A stretch of DNA of 64,000 nt from Xenorhabdus bovienii (GCF_024721015.1 NZ_JANAIF010000007.1:1-64000), one strand, 5' to 3'; counted from the stretch's first letter, positions 49,936-61,754 are shown. Notes: generated from the letters alone by a model not told the origin. A program made the numbers and translations.

Positions 49936-50556
49936 ATGACAACACCTTCTTTTGAGTCTATTGAAGCGCGGGCGAGTTACGGCATTGGTTTACAGGTTGG
50001 GCAACAATTGCAGGAATCTGGTTTACAGGGATTGGAACCAGAAGCATTACTGGCAGGTCTGTGTGATGCTCTGGAAAATCGTTCTCCGGCTATTCCTGTA
50101 GAAGAACTGCATCGTGCGTTGCGCGAAATTCATGAACGTGCTGATAGTGTTCGTCATGAACATCAGCAGACGATGGCAGAAGAAGGCAAAAAGTTTCTGG
50201 CAGAAAATGCAGAACGTGAAGGCGTCAGCAGCACAGAGTCTGGCTTACAGTTCTCCGTTCTGACACAAGGTGATGGTGCGATCCCTGCTCGTAGTGACCG
50301 TGTTCGTGTGCATTATACTGGTCGCCTGATTGATGGCTCTGTGTTTGATAGCTCCGTGCAGCGTGGTACACCAGCAGAATTCCCAGTGAGTGGCGTTATC
50401 CCTGGTTGGATTGAAGCGCTGACCCTGATGCCTGTTGGTTCCAAGTGGGAACTCTATATCCCTCATAATTTGGCTTATGGTGAGCGTGGCGCAGGCGCGT
50501 CAATTCCTCCTTACAGCACACTGATCTTTGAAGTAGAATTACTGGAAATCCTGTGA
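49936..50556 (+). CDS. fklB: FKBP-type peptidyl-prolyl isomerase FklB (FKBP22)
   Basis: 206 residues. An N-terminal dimerisation region ([20 protein letters not shown]) and a long helix lead to a C-terminal FKBP domain from about residue 110 ([66 protein letters not shown]). It catalyses cis-trans isomerisation of Xaa-Pro bonds in the cytoplasm. It directly follows the rplI terminator; oapA (ytfB), found here in E. coli, is missing. Confidence 0.95.
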   Translation: MTTPSFESIEARASYGIGLQVGQQLQESGLQGLEPEALLAGLCDALENRSPAIPVEELHRALREIHERADSVRHEHQQTMAEEGKKFLAENAEREGVSSTESGLQFSVLTQGDGAIPARSDRVRVHYTGRLIDGSVFDSSVQRGTPAEFPVSGVIPGWIEALTLMPVGSKWELYIPHNLAYGERGAGASIPPYSTLIFEVELLEIL

Positions 50557-50574
50557 TTTTATCTTTCATCAATG

Positions 50575-50602
50575 AAATAGCCGGTTATCCGGCTATTTTT
50601 TT
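50575..50602 (+). terminator. Rho-independent terminator after fklB
   Basis: Stem AAATAGCCGG/CCGGCTATTT with a small TTAT loop and a T run. Confidence 0.92.
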
Positions 50603-50699
50603 GCGCGTTTTTTGAGATAAAGTATTCGCTATTCCAGTACAAAATACGCTAAAAATGTAATCTAAAGTTATAGCTGAACAATTAATGCAGAGGTGTATG

Positions 50700-51440
50700 A
50701 TGCTACAACAGATCTGCCAATTGGCGCGGGAAGCTGGAGCTGCAATCATGGCGGTTTATCAGGATGAGCAGCCGTTGAAAGTAGAGCATAAAATGGATGA
50801 CTCACCTGTTACTGCTGCGGATATTGCCGCCCACAAGATTATTAAAGCGGGATTGATGCGTATTGCACCGGATATCCCGTTGCTGTCAGAAGAAGATCCT
50901 CCTGTATGGGAGGAGCGCAAAAACTGGCAGCGTTATTGGTTGGTTGATCCGTTGGATGGTACGAAAGAGTTTATCCAGAGAAACGGCGAATTTACCGTCA
51001 ATATTGCACTGATTGAGGATGGTGTCCCGGTGATGGGCGTCGTTTATGTTCCTGTGCTGAATGTTTTGTACGCAGGGCAGGGACATCAGGCTTGGAAGGA
51101 AACCAATGGGCAGACAATTCCTATTAAGGTTGCTGCTGCAATGCTGCCGACTGTGGTGATCAGCCGTTCTCACATGGACGAGGAATTGAAGGATTATCTT
51201 ACTCAATTAGGAACTCATCAGACACTTTCGGTCGGATCTTCACTTAAATTTTGTATGGTTGCAGAAGGAAAAGCTCAACTTTACCCGCGTTTTGGGCCAA
51301 CTAATATTTGGGATACCGCCGCAGGCCACGCTGTTGCGATTGCCGCAGGTGCACATGTCACGGATTGGGAAGGTAAGAAGTTAAATTACGCGCCGCGTGA
51401 ATCTTTTCTGAATCCGGGATTCAGAGTCACTATTTTTTAG
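50700..51440 (+). CDS. cysQ: 3'(2'),5'-bisphosphate nucleotidase CysQ
   Basis: CysQ removes the 3'-phosphate from PAP/PAPS formed in sulfate assimilation. It has the inositol-monophosphatase-like metal sites: LLSEEDPP (~62-69), [12 protein letters not shown] (~80-91) and [11 protein letters not shown] near residue 202. 246 residues from ATG 50700, the E. coli length, with AGAGG 6 bases upstream. Possible earlier starts add a few residues. Confidence 0.96.
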   Translation: MLQQICQLAREAGAAIMAVYQDEQPLKVEHKMDDSPVTAADIAAHKIIKAGLMRIAPDIPLLSEEDPPVWEERKNWQRYWLVDPLDGTKEFIQRNGEFTVNIALIEDGVPVMGVVYVPVLNVLYAGQGHQAWKETNGQTIPIKVAAAMLPTVVISRSHMDEELKDYLTQLGTHQTLSVGSSLKFCMVAEGKAQLYPRFGPTNIWDTAAGHAVAIAAGAHVTDWEGKKLNYAPRESFLNPGFRVTIF

Positions 51441-51466
51441 TTATTAGTTTCTTAATTATTAAGGTG

Positions 51467-51494
51467 ATAATGGTTCCTGTTTTGGAACCATTAT
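51467..51494. terminator. Inverted repeat between convergent cysQ and ytfJ
   Basis: A perfect 11-bp stem ATAATGGTTCC/GGAACCATTAT with a TGTTTT loop. It lies between two convergent genes and probably ends both transcripts, although T runs are weak. Confidence 0.55.
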
Positions 51495-51534
51495 GACTAA
51501 CTTATGATTACTGAAGTGTTAATGAAACTACAGG

Positions 51535-52092
51535 TTAGTTGTTCAATTCTTCTTTGATTAGATTGAGAACATGGGTGATATCTTCGTTGCTCAATTTACC
51601 ATCTTTAACAAATTTCACGTTACCGTTTTTATCCAACACGATGATTGCCGAACTTTTGGGTTCCAGACCCCAGGCTTTCTTGGCTAAACCTTCGCTATCG
51701 ACAATAAACTGTGACCACGGAAACTCTTTTTTACTGTCTTCGAGGCTATTACGAACGAAGACGCTGGTACCAAAAATAGCATCATCAGTATTCACGATGC
51801 TGGTTGTTTGATATTTTGCCTTTGGAAGGTCGGCTTGTTTCAACGCTTGAATCAGAGGATCATTCATCTCTTTTGCAGAACTGCGGCCAGCAATATGCTG
51901 GATGGTTCTTACTTTTCCAGGAAGTTCTGTACTGTTCCAATTTTGGTAGCTGAACTTGTCATTGTTGAGCAGTAACTCACCTTTATCTGTCACGCTGACC
52001 GCAGGGACTGGCTGTCCTACTGTGATGTTATGGGCGAATGCGAATACTGAAGTTAAACTCAGCATTGCAGATAACACAATGTTTTTTATCAT
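51535..52092 (-). CDS. ytfJ: YtfJ family periplasmic protein (thioredoxin-like fold)
   Basis: 185 residues with a signal peptide (MIKNIVLSAMLSLTSVFAFA), then HNITVGQPVPAVSVTDKGEL and a thioredoxin-like domain without a CxxC pair (no cysteines are visible in the mature part). GKVRTIQHIAGRSSAKEMN and WGLEPKSSAIIVLDKNG are family signatures. The function of YtfJ is not known to me. Monocistronic; its upstream gap is shared with ytfK. Confidence 0.93.
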   Translation of the reverse strand: MIKNIVLSAMLSLTSVFAFAHNITVGQPVPAVSVTDKGELLLNNDKFSYQNWNSTELPGKVRTIQHIAGRSSAKEMNDPLIQALKQADLPKAKYQTTSIVNTDDAIFGTSVFVRNSLEDSKKEFPWSQFIVDSEGLAKKAWGLEPKSSAIIVLDKNGNVKFVKDGKLSNEDITHVLNLIKEELNN

Positions 52093-52418
52093 ATTTATTC
52101 CTTAGTTAGCATGGTGAAGCATGTTATCAGGGAACGTCACATTCAGCATAGCGCTTGTTAACTGGTCTGTCCTCATAAAAATAAACAAATTGATAACATT
52201 TGAAACAAAATATAAGGTAATCCCATGTTAAAGCAACATAATACTCTATAGTTTCATTATGTTACGTAAAATTAGTGATTGAATCTCTAAAATCAGGGAA
52301 CAAATTTCTATATGCATAGTCTATACATCTTACACAGCAGTGATGTGTCTTTTGATTCACTGATGGTGTAATGCAGTAGAAATAGTACCGTAAGCAGAAT
52401 GGGAGGAGAAAAAAATAA
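52093..52418. other. Divergent intergenic region ytfJ/ytfK
   Basis: 326 non-coding, AT-rich bases that must hold the promoters of both genes. One inverted repeat, GCAACATAAT/ATTATGTTAC (52233-52265, one mismatch), stands out with unknown meaning. I see no PhoB-box pattern before ytfK. GGGAGGAG lies about 12 bases before the ytfK start. Confidence 0.5.
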
Positions 52419-52625
52419 ATGAAAATCTTTCACCATTATAACCCACTGAAAGTTGCTCTTTACGTAAAAACTCTATTTCGTGGGCGTTTGTATATTAAGG
52501 ACATGGGCGCTTTTGAATTTAACTACGGGAAGATCTTACCACCCAAGATAAAAGATAAACGTCACTTGCATGTAATGAGCGAAATTAATCAGCAAGTGTT
52601 GCGCCTACAGGCTGAAATAGGGTAG
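52419..52625 (+). CDS. ytfK: YtfK (DUF1107), SpoT-linked stringent-response protein
   Basis: 68 residues, collinear with E. coli YtfK (MKIF[24 protein letters not shown] and KVKDKxHLxVMSEIN). In E. coli it binds SpoT and shifts it toward (p)ppGpp synthesis. The family has no predicted enzymatic site. It is convergent with ytfL, with a shared terminator between. Confidence 0.94.
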   Translation: MKIFHHYNPLKVALYVKTLFRGRLYIKDMGAFEFNYGKILPPKIKDKRHLHVMSEINQQVLRLQAEIG

Positions 52626-52699
52626 TTTTTCTGTAACGACTGACTCACCGAACGGTATGTGTCAGAGTTGATAGCACATAGCGTATGATGAGTATAATT

Positions 52700-52720
52700 A
52701 ACGGCCTTGCGGCCGTTTTT
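52700..52720. terminator. Bidirectional terminator between ytfK and ytfL
   Basis: Stem AACGGCC-ttgc-GGCCGTT followed by Ts on the plus strand and flanked by AT on the other side. It serves two convergent genes. Confidence 0.85.
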
Positions 52721-52731
52721 GATCGGATTTT

Positions 52732-54063
52732 TTACTGGGTTTGTGCTTGACCGCTGGGAGATGGGTTGGATTGGGTTGGTGTGTCCACAATTTTCGTCAC
52801 CAGCAATTGGTCGATTTTGTAATTATCGATATCCACCACTTCAAACTTGTAGCCGCTGAATTTCACAAAATCTGTACGCTTTGGAATTTTCCGCAGGCGA
52901 AACATCATAAATCCTGCGATGGTTTCATAATTGCTGGAGTCAGGGAAATCATCGATATCCAGTACTCGCAACACATCTTCGATCGGTGTGCCACCTTCAA
53001 CAAGCCATGAATTTTCATCACGGACAACAATCTGCTCTTCCTGCCCCTGATCAACTAAATCGCCCATTAAGGTGGTCATTACGTCATTCAAGGTAATGAC
53101 TCCCATCACCAATGCGTACTCGTTGAGGATGATCGCAAAATCTTCACCAGCCGCTTTGAAACTTTCCAGCGTATCAGAGAGTGAGAGCGTATCAGGGATC
53201 ATCAGGGCATTGCGGGTTTGAACGCCATCTTTCAAGCTGAGGCTTTGCCCGTTCAGAACACGGTTGAGTAAGTCTTTGGAATCCACATAGCCAGTAACAT
53301 GGTCAATACCGCCATCACAAACGAGAAATTTTGAATGCGGATGGGTGGAGATCTTTTCCTTGATACTGTTTTCGTCTTCATTCTTGTCAAAATAAATGAC
53401 GCTTTCACGGGAAGTCATGGCAGAAGGCACGGTACGGGATTCCAGTTCGAAAACATTTTCAATCAGCTCATGCTCCTGTTTACGTAATACACCCGCTAAC
53501 GCTCCGGCTGCAACAACGGCATAAATATCATCGGAAGTGATGTCTTCATTACGTGCCATAGGGATTTTAAAGATTTTTAAGAAACAGTCAGCAAGGCCAT
53601 TGAACAGCCATACCAACGGGCGAAAAGTTGCCAGACAGAAACGCATTGGATTGACAATTCTCACTGCAACGGCTTCGGGCTTAATCATGCCAATGCGTTT
53701 AGGGATCAAATCAGCAAGCAGAATAAAGAGGCTGGTGACGATAATGAAAGAACAGATAAAGCCAAGTTGATCGGCCCATTCCTGACGCATAAAGTTTGAG
53801 AATAGTGTTTTCAGGGCGGGTGAAAATGCGGATTCTCCCACGACGCCCGCGAGGATCGCTACTGCATTCAAACCAATTTGAACAATAGTAAAGAACATGC
53901 CTGGCGTTTCTTGTAACTTAAGCACATGGGCAGCATTGAGGTTCCCTTCATCGGCCATGAGTTTTAATTTGATCCTTCTTGAGGCGGCCAGAGAAATTTC
54001 AGATAGCGAAAAAAATGCGCTGATTGCACATAGCAAAAGTATTATTAATAAACTATTTAACAT
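52732..54063 (-). CDS. ytfL: CNNM/CorC-type inner-membrane protein YtfL (PaeA)
   Basis: 443 residues: a DUF21 transmembrane domain (residues ~1-190, four hydrophobic segments), a CBS pair (about 210-335: VIYFDKNEDENSIKEKISTHPHSKFLVCDGG, EYALVMGVITLNDVM) and a CorC_HlyC domain at the C terminus. The E. coli and Salmonella protein is named PaeA and protects against cadaverine/putrescine at high pH, presumably by export. Earlier annotations call it a hemolysin. The tail is rich in Ser/Pro/Gln. Confidence 0.93.
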   Translation of the reverse strand: MLNSLLIILLLCAISAFFSLSEISLAASRRIKLKLMADEGNLNAAHVLKLQETPGMFFTIVQIGLNAVAILAGVVGESAFSPALKTLFSNFMRQEWADQLGFICSFIIVTSLFILLADLIPKRIGMIKPEAVAVRIVNPMRFCLATFRPLVWLFNGLADCFLKIFKIPMARNEDITSDDIYAVVAAGALAGVLRKQEHELIENVFELESRTVPSAMTSRESVIYFDKNEDENSIKEKISTHPHSKFLVCDGGIDHVTGYVDSKDLLNRVLNGQSLSLKDGVQTRNALMIPDTLSLSDTLESFKAAGEDFAIILNEYALVMGVITLNDVMTTLMGDLVDQGQEEQIVVRDENSWLVEGGTPIEDVLRVLDIDDFPDSSNYETIAGFMMFRLRKIPKRTDFVKFSGYKFEVVDIDNYKIDQLLVTKIVDTPTQSNPSPSGQAQTQ

Positions 54064-54144
54064 AAGGTACCCGTGTTTTATCTCCAGCGGTAGGGTAGGT
54101 TTTATTTGAATAACACCGGAGGGGAGATGAAAAATTATACAAAT

Positions 54145-54172
54145 AAAATCTTACGGCATTTTACCGTAAGAT
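54145..54172 (-). terminator. Terminator after msrA (minus strand)
   Basis: A perfect 9-bp stem ATCTTACGG/CCGTAAGAT with a 7-nt loop. Read on the minus strand it is followed by TTTTATTT, 47 bases past the msrA stop. Confidence 0.75.
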
Positions 54173-54218
54173 ATATAAATTTAGCCCAATGATTATAACA
54201 CTGAGCTAACTAAATCGG

Positions 54219-54866
54219 CTAGTTTTTGTGCGTAGGAAGGAGGCATACCCCAATACCACCGAGTCCACAATACCCTTCAGGATTTTTGAAGAGATACTGC
54301 TGGTGATAATCTTCCGCAAAATAGAATGGCTCCGCTGCGCGGATCTCCGTGGTGATTGTGCGCTGGTCGCCATTTTCATCCATCGCTTGCTGGAATTGTT
54401 CGCGGGTAGCGAGTGCCTGCTCGTACTGCTGAGATGAAATAGTGTAAATGGCAGAGCGATATTGTGTACCGACATCACCATGCTGACGCATACCTTGGGC
54501 GGGATCGTGATTTTCCCAGAAAAGCGTCAATAACTGCCCATAAGTGATTTTGGTTGGATCAAATACGATCCTGATCACTTCGGCATGTCCGGTTAACCCT
54601 GTGCAGACTTCTTCATAAGTTGGATTTGGCGTAGTACCGCCACTGTAACCCACAGAGGTCGTGTAAATACCTTCCTGTTGCCAGAACAGGCGTTCAACTC
54701 CCCAGAAACACCCCATTCCTATATAAGCTATCTCCATGTTTTCAGGAATGTCGTTTATCGAATGCTGTGTGACGACGTGGTAGGGTGATACAGTTAATGG
54801 GATTGCCCTACCCAGTAATGCATCCTGTGTGGAAACATGTTGGCTTTCGTTGGCTGAATTTGGCAA
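54219..54866 (-). CDS. msrA: Peptide-methionine (S)-S-oxide reductase MsrA
   Basis: 215 residues. Catalytic [13 protein letters not shown] has its Cys at residue 53, followed by [27 protein letters not shown] and the [23 protein letters not shown] segment. The glycine-rich C terminus may carry the family's resolving chemistry (a Cys lies in GYCGLGG). It reduces methionine-S-sulfoxide in oxidatively damaged proteins. It is divergent from tamA. Confidence 0.96.
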   Translation of the reverse strand: MPNSANESQHVSTQDALLGRAIPLTVSPYHVVTQHSINDIPENMEIAYIGMGCFWGVERLFWQQEGIYTTSVGYSGGTTPNPTYEEVCTGLTGHAEVIRIVFDPTKITYGQLLTLFWENHDPAQGMRQHGDVGTQYRSAIYTISSQQYEQALATREQFQQAMDENGDQRTITTEIRAAEPFYFAEDYHQQYLFKNPEGYCGLGGIGVCLLPTHKN

Positions 54867-55002
54867 GATTCTCTCCCGTTATTCATAAATTTTATGGTTA
54901 TTAGTTGCTTGTATATCTTTCAAACTTTACCAGAATTAATTTATTGCAGCATTTTTATATCGTTGGATTTTATCCCCAGATAGATAAATATTAGGAGTTT
55001 GC

Positions 55003-56745
55003 GTGTCACGATACCCCTTCATATTTGTGCTTTGCGTGTCTGTCGCAACTCCATCGGCCTATAGTGCAAATTTACGATTGAAAGTGGAAGGACTTTCTGG
55101 CGAACTGGAAAAAAATGCCAGAGTACAGCTCTCAAACATAAGTACCGATGAAGTCGCTCCCGATGGGCGCTTCCAGGCCCGTGTCGAGAAAGCCATACAG
55201 CAAGGGTTAAGGCCATTGGGATACTACGATCCCACTGTTGAATTCACTTATCAGGAGAAAACACCACCTTCCCGTCCTATTTTGACAGCGAACGTGACAC
55301 CGGGTGAACCGGTACGGGTAGTCGAAGTCAATGTTGATTTGGAAGGTAGCGCAAAAACCGATAAAGATTATGCGGCACTCATCAAAAAAAATATGCCAAA
55401 GGAAGGGGCGATCCTTAATCATGGTGAATACGAACATTTCAAGGGCGCATTGAATAGTCTGGCAGTTAGAAAGGGTTACTTTGATGCCGTGATGAAAAAA
55501 AGTGAATTAGAAGTATCACGGGAGCAGCATGAATCCTATTGGAACTTCGATTTCGACAGCGGAGATCGTTACCGTTTTGGCCCCGTGAGATACCACGGCT
55601 CGCAAATTCGTGAGAATTACCTGAACAATCTTTTGCCCTTTAAACAAGGTGAGTATTACACCTCGGATCAACTTGCGGAGTTCAGCAGTCGTCTGGCGAA
55701 TACGGGATGGTTCAATTCTGTGGTTGTCGTGCCTGATTTCAAGGTAGGCCACACGAGCCAGGATAAGTTATTGCCACTGGATGCTTCCTTGGTTCCCAGT
55801 TCTGCCAATTATGTTGAACTAGGGGGGGGTTATGCAACGGATGTCGGCCCCCGGGTTAAAGCAAAATGGAAAAAGCCATGGCTTAACTCTCGTGGGCATA
55901 GCCTGAGTACCAATATTAACCTGTCGGCACCTGAACAAGTTATTGATGCATCCTACAAAATGCCACTCAAATCTAATCCGCTTGAACAATATTATGAGTT
56001 GCAGACAGGTTATAAACGTAAAGATATTAACGATACCATTTCTGATACGGCAACATTGAACCTTTCCCGCAATTGGGATCTCTCCACCGGATGGCAATAT
56101 GGTATCAATTTACGCTGGAGTCTTAGTCACTTTACGCAGGCCAATGTGACAAATACGACGATGCTGCTCTATCCGGGAGCGAATGTCAGCCGAATTCGCC
56201 AGCGTGGTGGCACCATGCCTTATTGGGGAGATAGTCAGCGTTATTCGATAGATTTTTCCGACAAAACCTGGGATTCGAATGTGGATTTCTTGGTGTTGCA
56301 GGCACATCACGTCTGGATCAGGACTTATAAGGAGAAGCACCGCTTTGTGTTACGGGGGGATCTAGGCTGGATTGAAACCAATGAATTCAATAAAGTTCCC
56401 CCAGATTTACGTTTCTTCGCAGGGGGGGATCGCAGCATCCGTGGTTATAAGTACCAAAAAATTTCGCCGAAAAATAGTGAGGGGAAACTGACTGGGGCAT
56501 CGAAACTAGCCGTTGGCTCACTGGAATATCAATATAATATCTATGGGAATTGGTGGAGTGCGTTGTTTGTAGATGCGGGTGAAGCGGTGGATGATATTAA
56601 AAAAAGTGATTTTAAAACCGGCGCAGGGGTTGGTGTGCGTTGGGCTTCACCCGTCGGACCAATTAAGTTTGATCTTGCGATGCCAGTAGGAGACGCAAAC
56701 AATCATGGTATTGAGTTTTACATCGGTTTAGGGGCTGAATTATGA
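55003..56745 (+). CDS. tamA: Outer-membrane translocation protein TamA
   Basis: TamA is the Omp85-family barrel of the TAM complex. 580 residues: signal peptide (residues ~1-21, ending AYS), three POTRA domains (22-~265), and a 16-strand barrel with [16 protein letters not shown]-like lid-lock motif near residue 470. The C-terminal strand ends in FYIGLGAEL. The start is GTG 55003 with TAGGAG 6 bases upstream. Its stop overlaps the tamB ATG (ATGA). Confidence 0.96.
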   Translation: MSRYPFIFVLCVSVATPSAYSANLRLKVEGLSGELEKNARVQLSNISTDEVAPDGRFQARVEKAIQQGLRPLGYYDPTVEFTYQEKTPPSRPILTANVTPGEPVRVVEVNVDLEGSAKTDKDYAALIKKNMPKEGAILNHGEYEHFKGALNSLAVRKGYFDAVMKKSELEVSREQHESYWNFDFDSGDRYRFGPVRYHGSQIRENYLNNLLPFKQGEYYTSDQLAEFSSRLANTGWFNSVVVVPDFKVGHTSQDKLLPLDASLVPSSANYVELGGGYATDVGPRVKAKWKKPWLNSRGHSLSTNINLSAPEQVIDASYKMPLKSNPLEQYYELQTGYKRKDINDTISDTATLNLSRNWDLSTGWQYGINLRWSLSHFTQANVTNTTMLLYPGANVSRIRQRGGTMPYWGDSQRYSIDFSDKTWDSNVDFLVLQAHHVWIRTYKEKHRFVLRGDLGWIETNEFNKVPPDLRFFAGGDRSIRGYKYQKISPKNSEGKLTGASKLAVGSLEYQYNIYGNWWSALFVDAGEAVDDIKKSDFKTGAGVGVRWASPVGPIKFDLAMPVGDANNHGIEFYIGLGAEL

Positions 56746-59700
56746 GGTGGGTCAAAAGGCTCAGTATGGCTTTTCTGCTGCTTGTTGGCCTGGTGTTGAT
56801 AACCGTTATGGGATTGGTTGGTACACAAACCGGCCTGCATTTTATGATTAACAGCGCCGCACGTTGGGTTCCCGGACTGGATATCGCCAATGTCAGCGGG
56901 GGCTGGCGCGATTTAACCTTAAAAGGTGTTAAATATCAGATGCTGGGAATAAATGTCAGTGCTGACAATTTACACCTTTCGTTACGCTTATCCTGCCTGA
57001 AACACAGTCATTTGTGTGTCAATGCGTTGACCACAGAAGGTGTGGTAGTTTCGGTGAATACGGCTGAGCTTCCTCCATCAGAAGAGTCACCTGCATCAGA
57101 ACCATTGACTGAATTGAAAACACCGTATCCTATTTCACTGGATTTGCTTTCTTTGAAGAATATCCACGTCAAGGTTGACGATATAGTGATTGCGTTGGAT
57201 GAATTTAAAACAGGAGCGCAGTGGAGGGAAAAACAGCTGACATTGAAACCAACGGAAATCAGCAATCTGTTGGTTGCTTTGCCTAAAACGCCGCCTGAAC
57301 AAAGCGGTACAGTGGAAAATACAGCGCAAAAGGGTAAACAAAAGCCTGAACCTGAAAAATCATTGGGTGAAACCTTGAAGGCGCTATTTGCCAAACCTTT
57401 CTTAGCTGAATTGCCCAATGTTCCTATTCCTCTCGATATTACGGCAGAAAACATTCATGGCAGTCAGCTTCGCCTGACAGGTGATACAGGTATCACGATT
57501 AATGATCTACGGCTGCAAGCCAGTAATCAGGGGCAGCAGGTTGATATGAAAACCTTCAGTGTAAGTGCACCGGAAGGCTCACTTTCGCTACAGGGGACGG
57601 TGGGGCTATTTGGACAGTGGCCAGTCAAACTGGCGATTAAGGGCAATACAAATCTGAATGAACTAAAAGGGCAAAAGGTTGATTTAACCCTGAATGGTGC
57701 TCTGTTGCAGCAGCTTAATCTGGCATTGCATCTTTCAGGGCCTGTTGTTGCCAATCTGAGTGCTCAGACTGAGTTGGCGAAGGCGGGTTTGCCTGTACGC
57801 CTGACATTGGAAAGCAAACAACTTCAGTGGCCATTGACGGGTGAACCGGAATATCGACTTGATGGTGTTAAGCTTCGACTGAATGGCAAAGCCAGTGGCT
57901 ACGATCTCTCCCTCCGTTCAGATATTAAAGGTCGTGATATTCCTCCTGCATTACTGATGCTGGATGCGAAGGGTAATGAAGAACTGCTCAGGCTAACCCG
58001 TCTGCGTCTGTCTGCCTTGCAGGGGAAGGCGGAGATCACTGGCGTTGTTGACTGGCGTAAAGCGATTAGCTGGAATGCGAACCTGATTCTGGATGGCATC
58101 AATACAGCTAAACAGTGGCCAGAATGGCCAGCTAAAATGAATGGCAAAATGGCTGTGCGCGGTAGCCTGTATGGTGGTAGTTGGCAACTCCAGATCCCTG
58201 AAATTGCTCTTGACGGTGATGTGAAACAAAATACCGTCAAGGCGCATGGCAAGGCGTCAGGTAATGCGGCGGGACAGTGGAATATTCCGCAGTTTGACCT
58301 CACTTTTGGCCGCAATAGGCTGAATATTCAAGGGCAGCTTACAGATGAAAAGTGGAAGTTGGACGGTGAAATTAATGCACCACAGTTAAATGGACTACTG
58401 CCGGGATTGGCTGGTGTGGTTATCGGTAATGTGAAACTGCGCGGTAACATGAAAGCGCCACAAATAGTGGCAGATTTAAATGCACGTAATGTGCGGTGGC
58501 AGAATGAGCTGAAAGTGGATAGCGCCACGATTAAGGGAGATGTGCGCTCGGCTGAACAGATTGAAGGACAGCTCTTAGTTACTGTTCATCAATTGAAACA
58601 GGCGGATTTAATCATCAATAACTTGATGCTAAATGCCAAGGGCACGGAAAAGCAGCATGATTTACATTTGAAAATTGAGGGTAACCCCGTATCAGGTCAA
58701 TTGGCACTCAATGGCCGCTTTGACCGCGGGCAGGAGCGTTGGCAAGGGACTATCAACAATACCTACTTTGATACTCCTGTTGGTGAGTGGCGCTTAAGTA
58801 AGGCGATTGCCATTGATTACCTGAATCTACAGCAGAAAGTGACAGTAGGAACACATTGCTGGCTTAACCCGAATGCACAGATCTGTGTCCCCAAACCGAT
58901 TGAGGCGGGAGCCAGTGGTCATGCTGAAGTGGTGCTTAAGCGTTTTGATTTGGCCATGATTCAGCCATTCCTTGATAAAATGACCCAACTTAAAGGCGTG
59001 TTCAGCGGGAATGCCAATGTCAAATGGACTGCGGGACAGGTTTTGCCACAGGCTAAAGTCGTCTTGCAAGGAAATGGGGTTCAGCTTCACCAAATGGTTG
59101 AGGGGACTGCATTACCTGTTGATTTTGAAACATTAACAGTGAATGCAGGACTAACAAATGGTAAGGCAAATGTGGCATGGTTGTTTAAGCTGGCAGGCAA
59201 TGGGCAATTGAATGGCAATGTTCAGGTGGCTGACCTGGAAGGCCGCCGCAAGCTGTCTGGGAATGTGGATATTCAAGCTCTTTCTTTAAAGCTGATTAAA
59301 CCGATTTTGGGTAAAGACGAGAAAGCAGAAGGGGATTTGAACGCTAACCTCCGTCTCGGTGGTAATGTAAAAAACCCGCTGTTGTTTGGTCAGCTTAAGA
59401 CGGATGATCTCCAAATCGTCAGTTATTGGCTGCCTTTTGATATCACCCAAGGCCAGCTAGCTATCTATTTTGATGGTGTCCGCTCTGGCTTGGAGGGCGT
59501 TATCAAAACGCCTAAAGGGCAGCTAAACCTTAACGGCAATGCTGACTGGCGTAATTTGAACGCATGGTATGCCAAGATTGCCGCGAATGGTGAAAAATTG
59601 CGTGTGACAGTGCCGCCAATGGTGAAAATTGATGTTAGCCCTAATCTGGTACTTGAAGCCACGCCTGATCTACTGAAACTTGATGGGAATGTGGATATTC

Positions 59701-60521
59701 CATGGGCACGCATTACGGTGCAGGAATTACCAGAGTCTGCTGTGGGTATTTCTTCTGACGAAGTCATGCTGGATAAAAATCTCCAGCCGATAGAGAAGAA
59801 AAAATCGTCCATTCTGGTTAAAAGTAACTTAAATATTCGCATTGGTGATGATGTCCGTTTGAATGCATTTGGTCTGAAAGCTCAACTTAAGGGAGCCTTG
59901 AAAGTCATTCAGGATAAACAGGGGCTGGGGCTGAATGGCCAGATTGATATTCCAGATGGTCGTTTCCATGCCTACGGGCAGGATTTGCTGGTACGCAAGG
60001 GTACAATCATATTTTCTGGCCCGCCGGAACAGCCGATGTTGAACATTGAAGCAATCCGTAACCCCGACTCGACGGCGAATAAGGTTGTCGCTGGTGTGAA
60101 AGTTACGGGATTGGCGGATAAACCCAAAGTTGAAATTTTCTCTGAGCCAGCAAAATCACAGCAGGAAGCACTGTCTTATCTTCTGCGTGGTGAAGGTTTG
60201 GAGAAGAGTGGTTCTGACAATAACCAAATGACTTCCATGCTGATTGGTTTGGGCGTTTCCCAAAGTGGTCAATTGGTTGGCAAGATTGGTGAAACTTTTG
60301 GTGTTTCTGATTTAGCTTTAGATACTCAGGGTGTGGGTGACAAATCTCAGGTTGTCGTCAGTGGCAAGATAACCAACAACTTGCAGGTGAAATACGGTGT
60401 TGGTATTTTTGATTCTCTGGCGACCTTGACATTACGCTATCGTGTAATGCCAAGATTGTATCTCGATGCGGTATCTGGTATTGATCAGGCTTTAGATCTG
60501 CTCTATGAGTTTGAGTTTTAA
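56742..60521 (+). CDS. tamB: Inner-membrane TAM component TamB
   Basis: 1259 residues, the E. coli length. There is one N-terminal membrane anchor (about residues 8-27: [19 protein letters not shown]). A very long beta-rich periplasmic part with repeating hydrophobic-groove strands follows, and then the C-terminal TamB/DUF490 domain (about 890-1259), ending [21 protein letters not shown]. It bridges the envelope and works with TamA in outer-membrane protein assembly and phospholipid transport. It is translationally coupled to tamA. Confidence 0.97.
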   Translation: MRWVKRLSMAFLLLVGLVLITVMGLVGTQTGLHFMINSAARWVPGLDIANVSGGWRDLTLKGVKYQMLGINVSADNLHLSLRLSCLKHSHLCVNALTTEGVVVSVNTAELPPSEESPASEPLTELKTPYPISLDLLSLKNIHVKVDDIVIALDEFKTGAQWREKQLTLKPTEISNLLVALPKTPPEQSGTVENTAQKGKQKPEPEKSLGETLKALFAKPFLAELPNVPIPLDITAENIHGSQLRLTGDTGITINDLRLQASNQGQQVDMKTFSVSAPEGSLSLQGTVGLFGQWPVKLAIKGNTNLNELKGQKVDLTLNGALLQQLNLALHLSGPVVANLSAQTELAKAGLPVRLTLESKQLQWPLTGEPEYRLDGVKLRLNGKASGYDLSLRSDIKGRDIPPALLMLDAKGNEELLRLTRLRLSALQGKAEITGVVDWRKAISWNANLILDGINTAKQWPEWPAKMNGKMAVRGSLYGGSWQLQIPEIALDGDVKQNTVKAHGKASGNAAGQWNIPQFDLTFGRNRLNIQGQLTDEKWKLDGEINAPQLNGLLPGLAGVVIGNVKLRGNMKAPQIVADLNARNVRWQNELKVDSATIKGDVRSAEQIEGQLLVTVHQLKQADLIINNLMLNAKGTEKQHDLHLKIEGNPVSGQLALNGRFDRGQERWQGTINNTYFDTPVGEWRLSKAIAIDYLNLQQKVTVGTHCWLNPNAQICVPKPIEAGASGHAEVVLKRFDLAMIQPFLDKMTQLKGVFSGNANVKWTAGQVLPQAKVVLQGNGVQLHQMVEGTALPVDFETLTVNAGLTNGKANVAWLFKLAGNGQLNGNVQVADLEGRRKLSGNVDIQALSLKLIKPILGKDEKAEGDLNANLRLGGNVKNPLLFGQLKTDDLQIVSYWLPFDITQGQLAIYFDGVRSGLEGVIKTPKGQLNLNGNADWRNLNAWYAKIAANGEKLRVTVPPMVKIDVSPNLVLEATPDLLKLDGNVDIPWARITVQELPESAVGISSDEVMLDKNLQPIEKKKSSILVKSNLNIRIGDDVRLNAFGLKAQLKGALKVIQDKQGLGLNGQIDIPDGRFHAYGQDLLVRKGTIIFSGPPEQPMLNIEAIRNPDSTANKVVAGVKVTGLADKPKVEIFSEPAKSQQEALSYLLRGEGLEKSGSDNNQMTSMLIGLGVSQSGQLVGKIGETFGVSDLALDTQGVGDKSQVVVSGKITNNLQVKYGVGIFDSLATLTLRYRVMPRLYLDAVSGIDQALDLLYEFEF

Positions 60522-60523
60522 AA

Positions 60524-60871
60524 ATGCGAGTGATTGTTTATGGCAGCCTGAGGCGCAAACAAGGTAACCATCACTGGATGACCTATGCCCAACTTCTAGG
60601 AGAACATAGGTTAGAAGGTTATGAAATTTATGACCTGGGACATTATCCAGCGGTGATCCGTGGCGAAGGGACAATTGAATGCGAAGTATATCGCATTACG
60701 CCATCCATCCTGACAGAACTGGATGCTTTGAAAAAGAATTCTCAGGAATACGAAAGGGAACTGATTAAAACACCTTACGGCAGTGCATGGATCTATTTAT
60801 ATAGACTGCCTGTCGATGGACTGCATCGGATAACATGTGGTGACTGGATCAAGCGCCACGAAGAAGAATAA
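60524..60871 (+). CDS. ytfP: YtfP, gamma-glutamylcyclotransferase-fold protein
   Basis: 115 residues: VYGSLRRKQGNHHWM at the N terminus forms the conserved YGSL loop, and TELDALKKNSQEYERELI carries the acidic/basic active-site-like motif of the GGCT fold. The tail ends GDWIKRHEE. True enzymatic activity of YtfP is not established to my knowledge. It starts 3 bases after tamB, so it belongs to the same operon. Confidence 0.93.
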   Translation: MRVIVYGSLRRKQGNHHWMTYAQLLGEHRLEGYEIYDLGHYPAVIRGEGTIECEVYRITPSILTELDALKKNSQEYERELIKTPYGSAWIYLYRLPVDGLHRITCGDWIKRHEEE

Positions 60872-60874
60872 ATA

Positions 60875-60911
60875 AAAACCTCTGCCTCTATGTGGTGGCA
60901 GAGGTTTTTTA
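60875..60911. terminator. Bidirectional terminator between ytfP and ppa
   Basis: Stem AAAACCTCTGCC/GGCAGAGGTTTT with a 10-nt loop and T tracts on both strands, between convergent genes. Confidence 0.93.
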
Positions 60912-60940
60912 TGATCAAAACCCGCTGTTATCCTTTAGGA

Positions 60941-61471
60941 TTATTTTTTAGCAGCGCGTTCGAAAGAAGACAGAATTTCAGCTTTAGCGGCTTCAACATT
61001 GTCCCAACCGTCAACTTTCACCCATTTGCCTTTTTCCAGATCTTTATAATGTTCAAAGAAATGGGTGATTTGGGCACGCAGCAGTTCTGGCAGATCGTTC
61101 ACATCTTTGATGTGATCGTATTCTTTGCTCAGTTTGGTGTGAGGAACAGCGACCAATTTCGCATCTTCACCGGATTCGTCGGACATTTTCAGAACGCCAA
61201 CTGGACGGCAGCGAATAACGGAACCTGGTTGTAATGGGTATGGCGTAGGAACCAGCACGTCAACAGGGTCGCCATCAAGGGACAGAGTATTGTTGATGTA
61301 ACCGTAGTTGCAAGGATAGAACATTGCCGTAGACATGAAACGGTCTACAAACAGTGCGCCGGAGTCTTTATCTACTTCATATTTGATCGGATCTGCGTTT
61401 GCAGGGATCTCAATGATGACATAGATATCTTCAGGCAGTTCTTTACCGGCCGGTACATTGTTCAGGCTCAT
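60941..61471 (-). CDS. ppa: Inorganic pyrophosphatase
   Basis: 176 residues, the E. coli length. Metal-binding aspartates are in [17 protein letters not shown] and [10 protein letters not shown]. The N-terminal [31 protein letters not shown] is typical of family I soluble enzymes. It hydrolyses pyrophosphate and pulls biosynthetic reactions forward. A strong -10 TATAAT reads on the minus strand at 61514-61519, about 43 bases before the start codon. Confidence 0.98.
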   Translation of the reverse strand: MSLNNVPAGKELPEDIYVIIEIPANADPIKYEVDKDSGALFVDRFMSTAMFYPCNYGYINNTLSLDGDPVDVLVPTPYPLQPGSVIRCRPVGVLKMSDESGEDAKLVAVPHTKLSKEYDHIKDVNDLPELLRAQITHFFEHYKDLEKGKWVKVDGWDNVEAAKAEILSSFERAAKK

Positions 61472-61634
61472 AAAAGGTTTCCTTTAATTTCAAACCAAAA
61501 TGGAGTGCGGGCTATTATAGCCAAAACAGACTTAAAGTCCCCGCATTTTTCCAGTCGTTGAACGCCATACAGCTCAGGAATTGGGTGTTATAAAATCTGT
61601 TGTAGTGGATAAAAAGTGATTATTTACTTTTTTA

Positions 61635-61689
61635 TTGTTCACACTTCTGCCTTGTTCATGAGTCATGAACAGAATGATTTCGTGAACAA
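61635..61689. promoter_or_regulatory. Symmetric array of four GTTCA half-sites
   Basis: A perfect inner palindrome TGTTCATGA-g-TCATGAACA (61653-61671) is flanked by TTGTTCAC (61635-61642) and its exact complement GTGAACAA (61682-61689). All arms are symmetric about base 61662. The spacers between inner and outer arms do not pair, so this is a protein-binding layout rather than a hairpin. A TATAAA box follows at 61691. Confidence 0.65.
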
Positions 61690-61754
61690 ATATAAATAGA
61701 GAAAGAGTATGTATAGAACTTAAGGGAACAATATAGATAATCGGCAGGGAAAAA